In this document: in pieces, positions 26,691 to 35,330 of the stretch
How the letters are laid out: each line of letters starts with the position of its first letter
How positions within the stretch are numbered: position 1 is the first letter of the stretch
Source: Amycolatopsis coloradensis
GTDB taxonomy: Bacteria; Actinomycetota; Actinomycetes; Mycobacteriales; Pseudonocardiaceae
DNA: 64,000 bases
Reading direction: 5' to 3'
NCBI RefSeq assembly: GCF_037997115.1
Contig: NZ_CP150484.1
Span: 3,978,871-4,042,870, forward strand
Notes under the pieces: generated by a model
Database searches by the model: none
Told to the model about the DNA's origin: nothing
Seen by the model: the letters and a program-made list of their open reading frames with translations, nothing else
Position numbers and translations under genes: made by a program

Positions 26691-26747
26691 CCGACAGACG
26701 TGACCGGTCGATCGCACCGTTTCAACCGCCGGGCTACGGCGTCGGTC

Positions 26748-27749
26748 TCATGCGTCGACGAAGATGGTGCCCGCGTCGGCAAGTCGTTCGACCACGTGGA
26801 CCGGTTCGAGCAAAGTCTCGGGAGTGTAAAAGCCGGGCGCCACCGCTTCGCCGCGCAGGCCGAGCAGGCGTTCGATCCCCATGGCGAGGCCGAGCGAGGT
26901 CAGCGGACGCTGGCCGCCCGAGTGGACCACATACCGGCTGACGCTCAGTGGAGCACCTGTCGATCCCATCCCGTCGAGATCGATCCGAACCTCGACGGAC
27001 GGACTGTCGCCCCGGCGCGACCCCGCGGATTCACCGACCGCGAAGGCGAATTCGACATTCGGTGCGCCCGTCGCGAACGCCAGGCTGGTCACGTCGAGGA
27101 TCGGGATGGTCTGGCCGGTGACCGTGGCGCCGTCGAGGCTGTGCAACTCCACTCGGGACTCGGCCGCGCCGGCCCAGGCGAACACGCCGTCGCGCCGGGC
27201 GTACCCGGCCGAAGTGACCTCCGCCCAGCGCGCCAGATCCGCGAGTCCCGCGGGCCCGCCCGCGTCGTGTTCGTCGAGGATCGCGCCGATCCGGATCGTG
27301 TCGACCCGGTGAAATTCCTCGGCCCACGCCAGCGCCGTGAGGGTGATGACGCCCGCGGCCCAGTGGCTGGCCATCAGCACCGGCGCGGCGGCCGGGCGCT
27401 GCGCGGCGGCGGTGACCTCCGGCGCGATGTCGATCATGCCACTGGACAGGCTGACGTAGGGCACACCGTGGTCCTGGGCGAAACGCAGCCCGTTCAGTCT
27501 GCTGTCCCACAGCGTCGCGACCACCGCCGCGTACTGCTGACCAGCGGGCAGCCCGAGATCACCACGCGCCAGATCGACGGTCACCGCGGTGGCGCCGCCC
27601 AGGTCGTCGGCCACCCGCCGCGCGCGTGCCGGATTCCGGCCCGCGATGGTCAACGGCAGCTCCGGGTACCGCCGCCGTAGAAGAGCGGCGGTATCCGAGC
27701 CCGCCTGTCCCGCCCCGCCCAAGAGCAGAACCGATCCCCGCTGGTCCAT
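26748..27749 (-). CDS. saccharopine dehydrogenase-like NAD(P)-binding oxidoreductase
   Basis: A 333-aa protein with an N-terminal Rossmann motif (VLLLGGAGQAGSDTAALL at residues 7-24) followed by LTIAGRNPARARRVADDLGG, the pattern of saccharopine dehydrogenase-like reductases. Substrate not identifiable. The ATG at 27749 is preceded by AGGAGG. It is divergent from the TetR gene at 27832 across 82 bases containing a palindromic operator, so TetR probably controls it in response to its substrate or a related compound. Confidence 0.8.
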   Translation of the reverse strand: MDQRGSVLLLGGAGQAGSDTAALLRRRYPELPLTIAGRNPARARRVADDLGGATAVTVDLARGDLGLPAGQQYAAVVATLWDSRLNGLRFAQDHGVPYVSLSSGMIDIAPEVTAAAQRPAAAPVLMASHWAAGVITLTALAWAEEFHRVDTIRIGAILDEHDAGGPAGLADLARWAEVTSAGYARRDGVFAWAGAAESRVELHSLDGATVTGQTIPILDVTSLAFATGAPNVEFAFAVGESAGSRRGDSPSVEVRIDLDGMGSTGAPLSVSRYVVHSGGQRPLTSLGLAMGIERLLGLRGEAVAPGFYTPETLLEPVHVVERLADAGTIFVDA

Positions 27750-27770
27750 GTGTTCCTCCTCGATCCCAGT

Positions 27771-27800
27771 AACCTACATTTTGTAACCTACATGATGTAG
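27771..27800. promoter_or_regulatory. TetR-type operator between divergent genes
   Basis: A perfect palindrome CTACAT-G-ATGTAG covers 27788-27800, and the half-site AACCTACAT is repeated directly at 27771 and 27785, 14 bases apart. The AT-rich site sits between the oxidoreductase and TetR genes, where repressor binding would block both promoters. Confidence 0.65.
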
Positions 27801-27831
27801 CTAAGCTGGTGTGCAACGCGAGAGGAGGGCG

Positions 27832-28419
27832 ATGACCACCACCCCCACCCGCCTGTCCAAGCAGGCCCGGCGCGAGCAGTTGCTCGACGTGGCCCTGGTG
27901 ATCGTGCGTGCTCACGGTGCCGACGGGTTGACGCTGCCCACCCTCGCCGAGGCGGCCGGGGTGAGCAGACCCATCGTGTACGACCACTTCGGTTCGCGCC
28001 CAGGGCTGCTGCTCGCGCTCTATCGGAGACTCGACGAACGGCACCGGACCGCCATCGCGCGGGCGCTGGAACAAACCCCGCCGACCGCGGCGGACGTGGC
28101 CGGAGCCATCAGTGTCGCGTACTTCGCCTGCGCCACCGACATTCCGGAGTTCGACGCCGTTTCCTCTGCGTTGAAAGGCAATCCGGAAATGGAGGCAACC
28201 CAGCACGAGATGCACGACGGCTACATCGACCTGATGGCCGACGCACTGACGCCCTACTCCGGCCTGAACCGGGCGGCACTGCGACTGCACTGTGTCGGCG
28301 TACTCGGCGCCGCCGAGGCGATCGCCGCCGAACTGAACCGGGGCATCGCGACCGCCGCCGACGCCAGCACGGCCTTGACCGGCGTCATCCTCGGCCGTAT
28401 CGAGCGAGCCGCCGGATAG
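27832..28419 (+). CDS. TetR-family transcriptional regulator
   Basis: A 195-aa repressor. The N-terminal helix-turn-helix is in residues about 10-55 (TLPTLAEAAGVSRPIVYDHFGSRPGLLLALYRR), and the remaining helical domain would bind an effector. ATG at 27832 follows GAGGAGGG; a GTG at 27811 is less likely. The upstream palindrome at 27788 and the divergent oxidoreductase suggest autoregulation and control of that gene. The effector is unknown. Confidence 0.9.
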   Translation: MTTTPTRLSKQARREQLLDVALVIVRAHGADGLTLPTLAEAAGVSRPIVYDHFGSRPGLLLALYRRLDERHRTAIARALEQTPPTAADVAGAISVAYFACATDIPEFDAVSSALKGNPEMEATQHEMHDGYIDLMADALTPYSGLNRAALRLHCVGVLGAAEAIAAELNRGIATAADASTALTGVILGRIERAAG

Positions 28420-28653
28420 CCGTACCGCAAGTCGAGCGAGAGCTGAGGCCCGGAATCGCCGGGTTCGCTGATCGTGTCGGCTGACTGGCCGAGGCGGTGT
28501 TCAGCGAGGTGGCCTCGTTCTTGTCCGGCTGTTCGCCGGTTTGCTGGAAGGCTGGTCGTGGACGGGCGCAATCCCCGTGCCGGGTAGGCGTTTCACCCGG
28601 TCGGAGGCGTTACATCCGGTCCTGCTCGAACGACTCACTCGGCGGGAGGGCCG

Positions 28654-29406
28654 ATGGGGTCGGGGAAGTATCTGCTCAGGGCCATGGCGACAGGCGTGTC
28701 GATCACGATTTTCGCCACCGCGGGCTGTGGCGGGAACGAGGACGTGCCGGGCGGCGGCCCCACCATCGATCCGACGTCGTACACGACGCCGTCGCCCGAA
28801 CCGACCGACCAGACACCGGGCGGGAGCACCGGCGAACCGGGTGGGAACGGGATCCTGAACATCGGCGGCCCCAACGCCGAAAACCGCAACCCCAGCACCC
28901 CGTGGCCGTCGATCCCGGTCGGCACGCCGGCGAAAACCGACCGCTACGGATGCACCGAACGGCACAACACCGCAGCGGACGTGCCGATCACGATCACCCG
29001 CGTGCAGATCATCGACCGCGCCCCGTCACCGATCCGGCTGGTCGATGCCTGGGACATGTGCACGACCATGGGTTACACCCTTCCCGCCGACCGCGGTTGT
29101 CAGGGGCGGACACTGCAACCGGCCCCGAGATTCACCGGGCGCGGCTGCCTGCTCGCGCTGCACGCGGGCAAGTTCACCGGTGACGAGCACCGCGCCGTCC
29201 TGCGCCTCACGTTCCAAGCGACCTGTCGCTCGCCGCAGGAGAGGCCTTGCGGTCGGGTACCGGCGGCGAAACTGCCGGCGACGGTCCGGTGGACCGCGGA
29301 CGAAACGGTGACCGCGCGGGTCGAGGGGGGTGCCGGGGTCACCACGACGACGCCGCCGACGACCACCGAAGCGACCCCGACGACCACAGCGACGTCCACG
29401 TCGTGA
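28654..29406 (+). CDS. predicted lipoprotein
   Basis: A 250-aa secreted protein. Residues 1-25 form a signal peptide with a lipobox-like TAGC (Cys25). A Pro/Gly/Thr-rich linker (26-90) follows, then a domain with several cysteines (CTERH, MCTTMGY, GCQGRT, GCLLALH, TCRS, PCGR), and a Thr-Pro-rich C-terminal tail (about 230-250). No family was recognised. It overlaps the downstream membrane protein gene by GTGA, so the two are probably made together and may act as a surface complex. RBS GGGAGGG precedes the ATG. Confidence 0.7.
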   Translation: MGSGKYLLRAMATGVSITIFATAGCGGNEDVPGGGPTIDPTSYTTPSPEPTDQTPGGSTGEPGGNGILNIGGPNAENRNPSTPWPSIPVGTPAKTDRYGCTERHNTAADVPITITRVQIIDRAPSPIRLVDAWDMCTTMGYTLPADRGCQGRTLQPAPRFTGRGCLLALHAGKFTGDEHRAVLRLTFQATCRSPQERPCGRVPAAKLPATVRWTADETVTARVEGGAGVTTTTPPTTTEATPTTTATSTS

Positions 29407-30275
29407 CCGACGAGCAACCGCCGCAGAGCGCGTTTCTGCACCGGCTCTCCCAGTTCGCGTCCGTCGCGGCGCCCACCAGTGTCGCGGCGGCCCTGCTGTT
29501 CTACTTCGGCTACGTCGCGACCTACGCCCGGTACGCGTACTTCGGTGTCGACCTCACCGCGCTCGATCTCTCGACGATAGAAGTCCTGCTGCACGGCGCG
29601 GAAGCGCTTTACGTGCCGGTGGCCGCGCTCGTGGTGCTGACGCTGGCGCTGCATTTGATCGTTCAGGGGATCAGGCGGATGCTCGCGTCCCGCCGACGGC
29701 GTCGTCTTGTGCGAATCTTCGCGGTCGCTCTCGTGCCACTCGGCGTCCTCTTGTTCGCCCGTGGCGTCGTCGGCGTCGTGTGGCCGGAGGTGTCGCATAC
29801 CGAATTCCCCGGCACCACGCCGATCACCCTTGGCTTCGGGCTCCCGCTGGCGGCAGCCGGCCTGCGGCTGCGGAGGGCCGCCCTCGGGCGCGCGCGCCGC
29901 AAGGGGCCGAGCGAGACCGTCGTGCTCACCTGCCTGTGCCTCAACGTGTTGCTCGGCCTGTTCTGGGCCACGAACAGCTTCGCGTCGGCCTACGGTCGCG
30001 GCATCGCGCACACGGTCGGCAATCGAATCGCCAAGGAACGTCCGGCGGTCGTGATCGACACCCAGGAACCACTTCAGCTGAACCTGCCCGGAATGCAGGA
30101 ACGGCTGCTGCCCACCGCGGAAGGACAGAAATTCCGCTATCGGTACCGGGGACTGCACGTTCTCACCGAAGCAGGCGGCAAGCTCCTGCTCGTCACTGCG
30201 GAACGCAACGGCCGCTCGGGCACCATCGTCGTCCCTTACGACGGCTCGGTTCGGGTCGCTTTCATTCCGAACTAG
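29403..30275 (+). CDS. integral membrane protein
   Basis: A 290-aa protein with about five hydrophobic helices (near residues 18-42, 58-84, 98-122, 135-155 and 170-190) followed by a C-terminal domain of about 90 residues ending FIPN that is likely soluble. The GTG at 29403 overlaps the stop of the lipoprotein gene (GTGA), pointing to translational coupling. An Arg-rich loop (RRMLASRRRRRLVR) lies between helices 2 and 3, probably cytoplasmic. No family is recognised. Confidence 0.65.
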   Translation: MTDEQPPQSAFLHRLSQFASVAAPTSVAAALLFYFGYVATYARYAYFGVDLTALDLSTIEVLLHGAEALYVPVAALVVLTLALHLIVQGIRRMLASRRRRRLVRIFAVALVPLGVLLFARGVVGVVWPEVSHTEFPGTTPITLGFGLPLAAAGLRLRRAALGRARRKGPSETVVLTCLCLNVLLGLFWATNSFASAYGRGIAHTVGNRIAKERPAVVIDTQEPLQLNLPGMQERLLPTAEGQKFRYRYRGLHVLTEAGGKLLLVTAERNGRSGTIVVPYDGSVRVAFIPN

Positions 30276-30336
30276 GCGCCCGGTGGGTCCGCGGTGTCTT
30301 GGGAGGCATGTCTGAACACTGCTCCTACGCGCATCC

Positions 30337-30479
30337 GTGTCCATGGCGATGCTCGTGGTGCTGGAAACGCTCACACCCCGGACGAGCGGGTGATCTTCGT
30401 GTTGCGCGAGGTGTTCGGCTTCACCCACGACGACATCGCCACCACGGTGGTTTCGAAACCCCGTCCGATGCGCCGGTGA
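30337..30479 (+). pseudogene. ECF sigma factor fragment (SigJ-like region 4)
   Basis: Two adjacent frames read SMAMLVVLETLTP and then PDERVIFVLREVFGFTHDDIATTV, which together form the start of sigma region 4 in SigJ-type extracytoplasmic-function sigma factors (typically LETLTPDERVVFVLREVFG). A +1 shift separates them, and the rest of the gene is missing on both sides. The following 30480-30727 region shows no gene. Confidence 0.6.
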
Positions 30480-30727
30480 GCAGGACTGTGGGGCATTCGT
30501 TCATGGGTCCATCCACAAAGGATTCAGAGGCGCGTTAGATCGCGCCGGGGCCGGAAGGTCGACGGCCTGCCGGGGAATCGCCGAAATCGGGGGTACCGCC
30601 GACCGGCACCGGATGAGGTGGACGGTCGTCGTGGCGCACGCCCCACGCGTGCCCGCGAACGCCACCTCTGCCCATGGCTCCAGCCAAACGCGTCCGCCCC
30701 CGGGGAGCAAGATCGGCCGATCCGGTT

Positions 30728-30856
30728 TTACGGATTCCTTCCGTGAGGCCCTCCGGCGGGCGGGTGGCGGTCCAGCCAGTGCCGCAGCGCGCGCAGGCCG
30801 AACGCGAGGACGAGGAAGAGACCTATCAGGCCGGTGCTGAACGCCAGACCGGTCAC
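30728..30856 (-). CDS. small single-pass membrane protein
   Basis: A 42-aa frame, starting with GTG that overlaps the stop of the APC transporter (GTGA at 30853-30856). It encodes one hydrophobic helix (GLIGLFLVLAFGLRAL) followed by a basic, Pro/Gly-rich tail. Its position and coupling suggest an accessory subunit of the transporter. It is too short for family assignment. Confidence 0.4.
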   Translation of the reverse strand: MTGLAFSTGLIGLFLVLAFGLRALRHWLDRHPPAGGPHGRNP

Positions 30857-32652
30857 CGGGCGCCCAACCGGAAGCGCATGCGGCAGACGACGGCGTCCGA
30901 GCGGCGGCGTAGTGCGCGGGCGAGCACGGCTCCGCGCTGGTTCTGCAGGATCCGCTGCCACCGGTGTTCTGGTTCGACTTCGGCGATCAGCACGAAGACG
31001 TGCCGGTCGCCGACGGTGCGGAGGTGTTCCACCAGTGGTTCGCCGAGGCGGCGGCGTTCGTCGTGGAGCTGGACCAGCGTCACTTCGGGATGCCATTTTT
31101 CCCAGGCTGTCACGAAGTCCCGTGCCGACTGTTCGTCGTCGGGGTGGGTGACGTGGACCGCCTGGACATGGTCGCCCAGTGAAAGTGCGGCGGCGAGGGC
31201 GTCATGGGTCAGTCGGGAAACGGTGTGGACGGGGACGATCACGAGTGAACGGTTCGGCCGAGGGGGAGCGGGGGTGACGCCGAGTTCGAGCCGGTCGCCG
31301 ATGCGGCGGTAGCTGCGTTCGACCCATTCCATGACCGCCACCAGCAGCGGAAGCGTGATGACGATCAGCCAGCCGCCTTCGCCGAATTTCGTCGTCGTCA
31401 CCACGAGCGCGGCGGCTCCGGTGAGCAGCGCGCCGAAGCCGTTGAGCGCGGCCTTGGCGCGCCGGCGGGGCGGGCGGGTTCGTCGCCAGTGCCGGACCAT
31501 TCCGAGCTGGGAGAGCGTGAACCCGACGAACACGCCGATCGCGAACAACGGGACCAGGGTGTTCATGTCGCCGTCGGTGATGACGAGCAGGAGCGCGGCG
31601 GTGATGGCGAGGAAACCGACGCCGTGGCGATACACCTGGCGTTCGGCGCGCAGGGCGAACACGTGTGGCAGCTTGTTGTGTTTCGCGAGCAACTGCGCCA
31701 GCACCGGCAGGCCGCCGAAGGAGGTGTTCGCGGCCAAGGCGAGCAGGAGCACGGTCGAGAACTGCACCAGGTAGAAGCCGAAGCCGTCGCCCAAGGACGC
31801 GGTGGTCACCTGGGAGAGCACGGTGACGCCGTCCGCCGGGTGGATGGCGAACTTCCCGATCAGCACGGCGATCCCGATGAGCATCACGCCGAGCAGGCCG
31901 CCCAGCGCGATCTCCGCACGCTGCGCGCGCCGTACCCGCGGCCTGCGGAACGACGGCACGGCGTTGGCGATCGCCTCGACCCCGGTCAGTGCGGCGCAAC
32001 CGTTCGCGAAAGCCTTGAGCAGCAACAGAATCCCGACTGCCTGCAGATTCTGTGCGTGTTCCGGTGCGGCGATCTCCGCGGCCGGGCCGGAACGGACCAG
32101 GCCGGCGACGATCACGGTCAGGATCGCGCCGACGTAGATCACGGTGGGCACGACGAACACCCGGGCGCTCTCGGCGATGCCGCGCAGGTTCACGCCGGTG
32201 ACCAGCGCCAGGACGCCGAGGCACAGCCACAGCTTGTACGGCAGCAGGCCGGGGAACGCAGACGTCAGCGCGGCGACCCCCGCCGCCACGGAGACCGCTA
32301 CGTTGAGCACGTAGTCCACGATCAGGGACGCCGCGGCCACCAGGGAGGCCCGCCGCCCGAGATAGGTCCGGCTGACCCCGTAGGCGCCACCACCGTCGGG
32401 GAACGCGGCGATCACCTGACGGTAGGACAGCGTCAGCACACCCAGCAGTGCGGCGATCGCGAGCGTGACCGGCAGAGTGAAGCCCAGGCCTGCTCCGCCC
32501 GCGACGGCCAGCACGATCACGATGGCTTCGGGTCCGTAGGCGACCGACGCCATCGCGTCCAAGGACAGCGCGGCGAGCCCGCCGACGACGGAGAGCCGGT
32601 GCCGTTCGGAGCGGTCGGTACCGCTCTCGGGGCGGGTGAGAGTCGTGGTCAC
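30853..32652 (-). CDS. APC-superfamily amino acid permease
   Basis: A 599-aa transporter with about 12 membrane helices in the first 440 residues and a C-terminal soluble region of about 150 residues (HTVSRLTHDALAAALSLGDHVQAVHV) that resembles a universal-stress-like domain found in many APC permeases of this size. The N-terminus (RHRLSVVGGLAALSLDAMASVAYGPEAI) is typical of the family. Start GTG at 32652 gives a natural N-terminus, although the RBS is weak. Substrate unknown; amino acids or potassium are possible. A tiny coupled membrane protein follows. Confidence 0.82.
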   Translation of the reverse strand: MTTTLTRPESGTDRSERHRLSVVGGLAALSLDAMASVAYGPEAIVIVLAVAGGAGLGFTLPVTLAIAALLGVLTLSYRQVIAAFPDGGGAYGVSRTYLGRRASLVAAASLIVDYVLNVAVSVAAGVAALTSAFPGLLPYKLWLCLGVLALVTGVNLRGIAESARVFVVPTVIYVGAILTVIVAGLVRSGPAAEIAAPEHAQNLQAVGILLLLKAFANGCAALTGVEAIANAVPSFRRPRVRRAQRAEIALGGLLGVMLIGIAVLIGKFAIHPADGVTVLSQVTTASLGDGFGFYLVQFSTVLLLALAANTSFGGLPVLAQLLAKHNKLPHVFALRAERQVYRHGVGFLAITAALLLVITDGDMNTLVPLFAIGVFVGFTLSQLGMVRHWRRTRPPRRRAKAALNGFGALLTGAAALVVTTTKFGEGGWLIVITLPLLVAVMEWVERSYRRIGDRLELGVTPAPPRPNRSLVIVPVHTVSRLTHDALAAALSLGDHVQAVHVTHPDDEQSARDFVTAWEKWHPEVTLVQLHDERRRLGEPLVEHLRTVGDRHVFVLIAEVEPEHRWQRILQNQRGAVLARALRRRSDAVVCRMRFRLGAR

Positions 32653-32740
32653 GTCGTCAGCGTGCGGTCCTGCCGCTCTTCGGTTCGAGGCCGTTGACAG
32701 GTTCTTGACACCGGACCAGGCGAACCCGACAGCAAACTGA

Positions 32741-33085
32741 CGCGCCGGAGATCCCGGCCGTCGTTTCCGGCGCACCGAGGACGGTGAGCGGATCGCCGTC
32801 GCCGGCACGGAACTCGAAGCCATCCACACACCAGGGCATTCACCCGGGTCGGTATGCCTGCATCTGCCCGAGGCCAAAGCGCTCTTCTCCGGGGACACGC
32901 TCTTCGCGGGCGGTCCCGGCGCGACAGGTCGCTCGTTCTCCGACTTCCCGACGATCATCTCCTCGATCAGGGAACGGCTCTTCGCGCTGCCCGAGGACAC
33001 CACCATCCACACTGGACACGGCGACCCCACCACCATCGGCACCGAAGCGCCGCACCTGGCCGAATGGATCGCCCGCGGACACTGA
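32741..33085 (+). pseudogene. metallo-beta-lactamase-fold hydrolase, C-terminal fragment
   Basis: An open frame without a start codon encodes DGERIAVAGTELEAIHTPGHSPGSV, then CLHLPEAKALFSGDTLFAGGPGATGRSFSDF, TIHTGHGDPTTIG and a proper C-terminus EWIARGH followed by a stop. These are the later metal ligands (HTPGH, SGDTLF, HTGHGD) of glyoxalase II-like proteins. The first half, with the HxHxDH motif, is absent upstream, where the permease gene begins. It is a truncated relic. Confidence 0.7.
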
Positions 33086-33092
33086 GTTCTCC

Positions 33093-33118
33093 GCCGCAGC
33101 CGGTGAACCGGCTGCGGC
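33093..33118. terminator. bidirectional hairpin terminator
   Basis: GCCGCAGCCGG-TGAA-CCGGCTGCGGC forms a perfect 11-bp stem with a 4-base loop between the metallo-beta-lactamase relic (+) and the convergent hypothetical gene (-). No U-tract follows, as is common in high-GC actinobacteria. Confidence 0.6.
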
Positions 33119-33120
33119 CA

Positions 33121-33588
33121 TCACAGCGGTGGCCGGTACTTCCGGGTGAACCGGACGCCGTTGAAGGTGTGGGTGCAGCACGGGCATGCGGGTTCCAGGT
33201 CGTCGGCACCCAGTTCGGGGTCGACGGCCTGCAACCGGTTGCCGTCGTCCACGTAGAGGCCGCTGTAGTAACTGGCCTCGCCGATCCGCACGTAGTCGCG
33301 CCGTTCGTGCGGCCGCCGGGCGACCAGCCAATGGATCGGGTCGGTGGAGTCGAGCCGGGCGGCGGCCTCGTCGCGCACCTCGTCCCAGTCCGCGCCGATC
33401 TTGCCGAGCAGGAACCGGAACAACGGCGTGTAGTCCAGGCCCCGGCGTTCCCGCCCTCCCATGGAGCCGCGCGTCAGGTCGGAGACCTGTTCGGTTTTCG
33501 TGTTGCGTCGGTGCCGGTAGTCCCCACCGTGGTCGTGGTGGACGAACCTGGCCCGGGTGTTCACGCGACGGTACAGCGGCTCCTTCAC
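33121..33588 (-). CDS. conserved hypothetical protein
   Basis: A 155-aa soluble protein starting VKEPLYRRVNTRARFVHH. It has segments RGLDYTPLFRFLLGKIGADWDEV (about 55-77) and a C-terminal pair of cysteines (ACPCCTHTFNG) that could bind metal or a cofactor. The RRDYVRIGEASYYSGLYVDD region is characteristic. I believe homologues are annotated only as hypothetical in actinomycetes; no function is known to me. The GTG start at 33588 is likely, with GTG 33591 an alternative; the RBS is weak. Confidence 0.7.
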   Translation of the reverse strand: MKEPLYRRVNTRARFVHHDHGGDYRHRRNTKTEQVSDLTRGSMGGRERRGLDYTPLFRFLLGKIGADWDEVRDEAAARLDSTDPIHWLVARRPHERRDYVRIGEASYYSGLYVDDGNRLQAVDPELGADDLEPACPCCTHTFNGVRFTRKYRPPL

Positions 33589-33617
33589 CACACCAGCCTG
33601 CCACACGGTGCTCGTCG

Positions 33618-34964
33618 TCACCTGCTGCCGGAATTCAGGTCGGTGCCCCGGGTTTCGGCGCTGAGGAGCAGCGCGACGAGGGTGACGGCGATCGTGCCGA
33701 CGAGGTACAGCACGACCGCCGTGGGGCCCTGTTTTTCGGCCAGCCACACGGCGATGAGGGGAGCGGGCGCGCCGGCGATGATCGAGGATCCCTGGAACAC
33801 CAGGGAAGCACCGGCGAAACGGCGGCGGGTCGGGAAGAGTTCGGCGATCCAGGCGGCTTCCGGTCCGGCCAGGAGTCCGTGCAAGGCCGCACCGACGCCG
33901 ATGCCGAGATAAAGCAGAGGCAGATCGTCCGCTTGGACGACGGCGAAGAAGACCGGTGCCCACACCGCGAGGCCTGCCGCCGGGACCAGCATGGCGATAC
34001 GCCGCCCGACGAGGTCCGACCAGTAGCCGCCGGCCAGCATCCCCGCGAACTGCAGCAGTGACCCGACGGCCACGGCGAGGAGGACGTCGGACTTGTCGTA
34101 GCCGAAGGTCTTCGTGGCATAGGCGACCACGAAGACGGTGTAGACGTAGAAGGCCACGTTCTCGCCCAGCCGCACGCCGAGACCACGGAGGACGGGGCCG
34201 GGGTGGGCGAGTGTCTCGAGGATGCTCGACCGCTCCCTGACGGCGTCCGCGGATGCCGTGGCCCGCGCCCGCGCTTCCTGGAACACCGGCGACTCGTCGA
34301 TGCGCCGCCGGATCCAGAAGCCGATGACCAGAAGCGGGATCGCGAACAGGAAACCGACGCGCCACCCCCATTGGTCGAAGGCGTTTTCGGGGAGTACCAA
34401 GGCGATCCCGCCGACCACGGCCGTGGCCAGCACCGTGCCCAGAGGCGCTCCCGCCTGCGGCCACGCCGACCAGAAGCCTCGCCGCTTCGGGCTTCCGTAC
34501 TCGCTGACCATCAGCACCGCCGCGCCGAACTCGCCACCGAGGGCGAACCCCTGGATCAGCCTCAGCACGACGAGCGAGATCGTCGCCCCGATGCCGACCT
34601 GGGAGTAGGTGGGGAGCAGCCCGATCGCGGAGGTCGACAGACCGAGCAACAGGAAAGTGGTCACCAGCATGGGTTTGCGCCCGAGGCGATCGCCGAGATG
34701 CCCGAAGACGATGCCGCCGATCGGGCGCGCGACGAAGCCGAGCCCCTGTGTCGCCAGCGCGAGCAGCAGCTGGGCGAACCCGTCGCCGCCGGGGAAGAAC
34801 AGCGGCCCGAGCACGGTGGCCGCCAGGATTCCGTAGAGCGCGAAGTCGTACCACTCGAGCACCGCGCCGGCCGTACTGCCCGCCAGCACTCGCCTGAACG
34901 CCGACCGGCTGACACTGACGGACCTCGAACCGGCCGTTTCGTGCGAGGCGGGCACGTTCGTCAC
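33618..34964 (-). CDS. MFS transporter, metabolite:H+ symporter type
   Basis: A 448-aa protein with 12 predicted helices. The signature GHLGDRLGRKPMLV between helices 2 and 3 and AGSTAGAVLEWYDFALYG at the N-terminus mark the MHS subfamily (shikimate, alpha-ketoglutarate or proline/betaine:proton symporters). RLIQGFALGGEFGAAVLMVSEY is the conserved helix 4 segment. GTG at 34964 follows GAGGAGC. Substrate is not predictable. It is a single gene, with nothing obviously linked. Confidence 0.88.
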   Translation of the reverse strand: MTNVPASHETAGSRSVSVSRSAFRRVLAGSTAGAVLEWYDFALYGILAATVLGPLFFPGGDGFAQLLLALATQGLGFVARPIGGIVFGHLGDRLGRKPMLVTTFLLLGLSTSAIGLLPTYSQVGIGATISLVVLRLIQGFALGGEFGAAVLMVSEYGSPKRRGFWSAWPQAGAPLGTVLATAVVGGIALVLPENAFDQWGWRVGFLFAIPLLVIGFWIRRRIDESPVFQEARARATASADAVRERSSILETLAHPGPVLRGLGVRLGENVAFYVYTVFVVAYATKTFGYDKSDVLLAVAVGSLLQFAGMLAGGYWSDLVGRRIAMLVPAAGLAVWAPVFFAVVQADDLPLLYLGIGVGAALHGLLAGPEAAWIAELFPTRRRFAGASLVFQGSSIIAGAPAPLIAVWLAEKQGPTAVVLYLVGTIAVTLVALLLSAETRGTDLNSGSR

Positions 34965-35330
34965 TTTCGCTCCTCGTCGAGTCGGCCGGATCAGGACCGG
35001 CGTCCGATATTCGGCCACCGTTGGCACGCTATTCGGACAGGCAGGAAGATAGACCGCGGTGGCGGGATCGCGCAAACAGTGGCAGGCCGGTCGCGTCGTC
35101 GAAGCGGCGATCGGTTCGGCCGGCGGCGCGATCCGGTCCGGCGTCGCCGATATCAGGTGCGCACCGCGATCTTCGTGGCGAAGCGCGGCATCGCCACGGC
35201 GGTGCTGGTACCGCTGTACTCGGCCGGGCCGGTGACCCCACTCGGCATCGCCGCGCTCCTGAGCGGTGCGCCCGCCGCGGGCACCTGCATCCATCTCTGC
35301 TGGCGAATCCTTCGTGAAGACCCCTAGGCT
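34965..35330. other. intergenic region
   Basis: 366 bases upstream of the MFS gene. On the + strand a hydrophobic frame ends at 35327 (AIFVAKRGIATAVLVPLYSA, then GIAALLSGAPAAGTCIHLCW), possibly the tail of a degraded small membrane protein. No start/RBS or family is evident. The promoter of the MFS gene must lie here. Confidence 0.35.

Noticed and set aside
25008..26717. 569-aa minus-strand frame over the methyltransferase
   Set aside because: Only its first about 65 residues are meaningful (SDR fragment); the remainder is antisense to a real methyltransferase.
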